A DNA stretch of 55,882 nt from Dipetalonema caudispina (lineage: Eukaryota > Nematoda > Chromadorea > Rhabditida > Onchocercidae), in assembly GCA_013365325.1 (NCBI GenBank), contig JABVXV010000378.1, positions 1 through 55,882 of the forward strand, read 5' to 3'. Below the pieces are notes generated by a model. That model was given only the letters and a program-made list of their open reading frames with translations, was not told the origin of the DNA and did not search any database. Position numbers and translations under genes: made by a program. Positions 52,202 to 55,882 of the stretch are shown here, piece by piece; position 1 is the stretch's first letter; each line of letters starts with the position of its first letter.

Positions 52202-52950
52202 AATTAGGAAAATGATAAAAATTATATATTCGATGAAAGAATATGTTAAAAACGAAAATATGTTTAAAATTAGAAATCATTGATCATACAATAATGAAAG
52301 ATTGTTTAAAAAGGTATTTGTTTATCCATCTATTATGGAATGCATATATATACTCATTCATTATTTCGGAAAATTATCGGATGAAAATTTGTTGTGAGGG
52401 AAAAGTAAGATAAGAAATGATTTAATAATCCTAACAAGTACTACATTTTTTCAGCTCATTTAAATTTTAAAATTAATCAAAAATAGTAATCTTTTCATTG
52501 ATTAATTTCGATTATTTCTCTCCAATCTCCCCAATAATTTAATTCCATTTTATTGTTATTAGTTACAAATTTATTTGAAATAAATACATCATTCAAAAAG
52601 AATTGAATCATAAAAAAAATTGGTCAACGTAATAGCTTCACGTTTCAATCCACGTAATTCATTCAGATATGATATGTTGAATGGACATATAAAAGAATGT
52701 CATTCATTATGATACGTTGATTTGAAAATACAACACAAACAATAAAAGTAAAAAAAAAAAAAAGGAATTATTGCCAAAGAGATGGAAGAATTTTGAGATT
52801 TTACAAAAATAAAAAAATGATATTAAAAAAGAGAAGTCAGAAGTTGAAATGATTTTTTTTTTTGTATTTGAATATGATCAAATAAGGATGAATCAAAGCA
52901 CAATTGAATCTAAAATAACTACATCGATCAACTTGTTGATGGATGTTTAC

Positions 52951-53010
52951 AAAGGACGCAGTAATCTGCTGGTCGATTGAATTGACCAACTGACCAAAAA
53001 TATTATTCAT
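52951..53010 (-). other. Candidate orphan first coding exon
   Basis: ATG at 53010 opens 20 codons (MNNIFGQLVNSIDQQ...) ending at a TTT|GTAAAC donor in phase 0. Base composition is visibly richer in G and C than the surroundings. A CT-rich, T-rich leader precedes it. No family is recognised. The nearest downstream minus-strand gene is KLHDC3. Its first kelch exon can be extended in frame to a TATAG acceptor at 50223, also phase 0, so the exon could be an alternative 5' exon of KLHDC3. It could equally start an unrelated gene or be chance. Confidence 0.35.
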
Positions 53011-53077
53011 GGGTGACGGAGAGGGATCGGAAAAGGCGAAACTCTTTTGTTGAATTGGATGATACAAAAAGGAAGAT

Positions 53078-53187
53078 GTAAAAAGAGAGAGAAAGAGAAA
53101 GAGAGAAGAAGAAAAAAAGACGTAAATTATTAGCATATTAAAATGCAAGGTCAATTTCAAATCTTTCCCTCTCTCTCTCTCTCTCTC
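53078..53187. repeat. Inverted (GA)n and (CT)n tracts
   Basis: A GAGA/GAAA purine tract at about 53078-53120 and a perfect (CT) run at about 53168-53187 face each other across ~50 bases. They can in principle pair as a hairpin or form triplex DNA. They lie just upstream of the 53010 candidate exon on the minus strand, where (GA)n/(CT)n tracts are common promoter elements. Confidence 0.7.
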
Positions 53188-55595
53188 ACCCTTTTCTTTT
53201 ATATCATTCACCATATTGTTGACTGATAATTTAAGTATCACATGATTGTATCATGTAAATCTTAACCAATAGGATCGATTGCATTAATATCACATGATTA
53301 TATCATATGATCATTGAATCATTGCTTAATCTATTAACAGATTTATAACGAAGTTAACATTATATAATCATATCATTTTAATCACTAAACAATGGATAAA
53401 TAATTTATGATCAAATATATTGCTAATAACAAGATAAAATAATACATGCATCAGTGATGAAGATAAGATATTAAATGATAGTGGTAAATAATAAATAATG
53501 ATAATAAATGATAATGATAAAAAATAAATAAGATAAAAATATGATAGAAAATAGAAGAAGAAATGTAATATTAAATTATCAATAATCAAATACACATACA
53601 TATAAACATACATTTATGTATGATCGATTTTTGTTTTTTGTTTTTTTTTTTAACCTCCAATCAGTTAATGAGAAAGCTAAAGGAGAAGCATCTAAAATAA
53701 CAAACATTGTTGAGTTGAGCTTGAAAGTGAAGTGATACAATCCATCACTTCAACTGATTACTGGTGGTTGTAGAGGAAGACGATGAAAAGTTTGAATTAT
53801 ATATGAAAACAAAGTTCACTATTTAATTTACTATCATCACTTTTATTGCTTTTTGAAAAATTTTGTTTAAAAAATTATTTGATTTTTCGAAATGTTCATT
53901 ATTCAAGTTTTCAATTAATTTCATTAAAATAAAAAGCAAAAAAATAAAAATAAAAATAAAAAAGTAAAAGAAAATAAAGTGTTAAGTAATCGTATGTAGA
54001 AAAAAGAAAAAAAGTACATAGTCTTAATAAAATACTTAAGAATTTGATTTTAAATATGTCTAACAATTAAATGACATAATTTTTCTTTTATCTTTGATTA
54101 GATAATTTTTTTATTAAAATTATTTGTTTGTGTGACTACAAATTTATTAAATCAATCAATTTATTTGGTTCATTCAAAAATTGATAAAATAATTTTTCAA
54201 AATGGATGGCTTGAAATTGTATTAATTTTATGTAACCTTCATATTGATTACATCATATATTATGGCTTTCTATTTATTATGAATGCAGTATTTCATAATT
54301 AAAATCGCATTTTCAATTTTAAACACATATATTTAAAAATTATATGATACGAAACAAATTAATAAAATGTATGATAATTAATACATTTGGTGAATTTTTA
54401 AAAGATTAACAAATAATACTTATGCTATCATAGTTATCTTTCATAAAAAGTAATTAATTATTATTGTTTATAATTATTATTATAATCATTATAATCATGA
54501 AGGAAAATTATGTTTTTATCCCTGTTTTTTTTTTTTGTTTACAATTATTATAATTTGTTTACAAAAATGTGTGAAATCAATTCAAATAGGAATTGATTTT
54601 ATGCTAATTTAATTTTATGAAATAAATTCATTCTTTCTTTTTTTTTTTTTTTTTTTGTTTCATTTTATTTCATCACTTTCCATTTTATGCTTACTAATTA
54701 ATCTATAACACCATGCTTATCATGTACTGTTGCTAAATGAAAGAATTCCTGCATTTGATATTTAAAGATTGATTTTTCGAAAATTTTACTTCTCACAATA
54801 CTTGATTTGTTATCTGAAATAATACTGGAATAAACTGGTATGAAATAAATTTTTAATAGATTGACAATTCATTTCTCTTTTTTTTTTTTTTTTTTTTAAA
54901 ATGTTACAATATGTTCACCAAAAGGAATCATTGCGCAAAACCTAAATGAAAGGATGAAATGAAAACCAGTTTTTTCAAAATTTCTATTACTGGCACTTAT
55001 CCATTCATTTATTAATTTTGCTAATTATTCTTCAATTCATTATAAATACTTACAAGTATTGCTTATAAATCATGAATTTATTCATAAAGTTACCCATCAT
55101 TATTCGCAAATCATAAATGTCAATTAATGATTTTATATAAACTTATAAAAGTTATACTGTATCGTATTTACGAATATATTATAATTGTATCGTTCTTCTT
55201 AACCTAATATAGTTCTGTCATACTTGAAAATGCACTGTAATTAACATGACTTATATTGAATATGCTATAGTTCTTAATAATGATTTATACAAAAAATCAC
55301 CAATATTGCTATTATTAGCTGTCAAATTTAATAGTTATAATATTAGCAACAGTTTCAAAAAGTTTAGTATTTTTTAATCTAAAAAATTTTACAAAAATTT
55401 CAGAAAATTATTCTCATGATTTTACCTGTAATTTATGATAATACGTGTAAGGTAAAAAGATGTTGGAATAGTACGAATTAAAAATATTGATCAGAAAAAT
55501 TAAAAACTGATAAATGATGTAATTCATGCTACGATCATATGTATCACTAAATCACTACGCCATGTCATTTATTCATTTATTTGCCTTTTTTCGTA

Positions 55596-55626
<31 letters not shown>

Positions 55627-55761
55627 TTTCGTAATATTTGTATAATTTGTCGTAATACGATATAATTTGCTATTATTAATACTTCAACTTGAGAGTATAT
55701 TTTTTTTTCTAAGTTTATTAAGAAAATTCCAGCATTATTATTGTTTGAATCCTTAATCAAC
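53188..55761. other. AT-rich non-coding right flank
   Basis: No coding exon with family resemblance. It contains two copies of a 21-bp near-palindromic CACATGAT element (53236-53256, 53288-53308), T runs near 54640 and 54880, and a (TA)n run at about 55594-55618. Minus-strand frames at 53368-53613 and 55569-55763 are low-complexity. Confidence 0.6.

Positions 55762-55882
<121 letters not shown>

Larger units (their letters stand above)
50224..52950. other. AT-rich region upstream of KLHDC3 (possible long intron)
   Basis: No gene was recognised. It holds several A runs, a 37-T run at 51924-51960, a GAAAT pentanucleotide run near 51690-51719 and a degenerate 24-bp tandem repeat at 52058-52201. 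If the 52951-53010 exon belongs to KLHDC3, this whole stretch is its first intron. Otherwise it is intergenic and contains the KLHDC3 promoter. Confidence 0.5.

Noticed and set aside
52837..53241. 134-codon minus-strand frame as one protein
   Set aside because: Most of it is translated GA/CT repeat and homopolymer; only the central 20 codons with a donor look exon-like.

Overview
The window looks like a complete contig of strongly AT-rich, intron-rich nematode nuclear DNA. Nematode signs are 3' splice sites of the TTTTCAG/TTTTAG type, introns packed with A and T homopolymers, nematode-style receptor families, and possible trans-splice acceptors just upstream of several start codons. Introns are frequent (8-11 exons per gene for four genes) and of moderate length. 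This fits a parasitic, perhaps clade III/spirurid, nematode better than Caenorhabditis or Strongyloides, but that placement is an inference. Both ends run out in trinucleotide microsatellite, (ATT)n on the left and (AAT)n on the right, as expected where a short-read assembly broke.

Layout. 2502-8318 (+): an 11-exon Cys-loop anion channel subunit. 9194-12180 (-): a 10-exon eIF4A-III helicase of the exon junction complex, convergent with the channel gene. 14042-14960 (+): a small unrecognised gene. 15276-17611 (+): an 8-exon kaptin (KPTN/KICSTOR) homologue only 315 bp further on, so possibly the second gene of an operon. 17612-24629: about 7 kb without a recognisable gene, carrying a 34-bp tandem repeat. 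24630-27647 (+): a rhodopsin-class neuropeptide-type GPCR. 30943-33770 (-): bestrophin. 36765-39797 (-): the CAAX protease RCE1. 39798-46284: about 6.5 kb with no recognisable gene. 46285-50201 (-): the kelch protein KLHDC3, with one further plausible first exon at 52951-53010.

The genes do not form a single pathway. Three are neuronal or membrane-signalling genes (anion channel, GPCR, bestrophin). The others are housekeeping: mRNA fate (eIF4A3), prenyl-protein maturation (RCE1), CUL2 ubiquitin-ligase substrate recognition (KLHDC3) and amino-acid/mTORC1 signalling (KPTN). No phage, CRISPR, rRNA, tRNA or recognisable transposon was found. Exon models were built by hand from splice-site consensus, reading phase and remembered family sequence. 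In nearly all genes the phases close exactly. The exceptions are two introns, one in the GPCR and one in RCE1, whose coding exon has no AG acceptor in the assembled sequence. One KLHDC3 intron is best explained as GC-AG.

The points most worth following are the nematode kaptin and its short unknown neighbour, the two missing AG acceptors, a small duplication that changes the kaptin C-terminus, and two orphan coding-like islands (12.8-12.9 kb and 53.0 kb).
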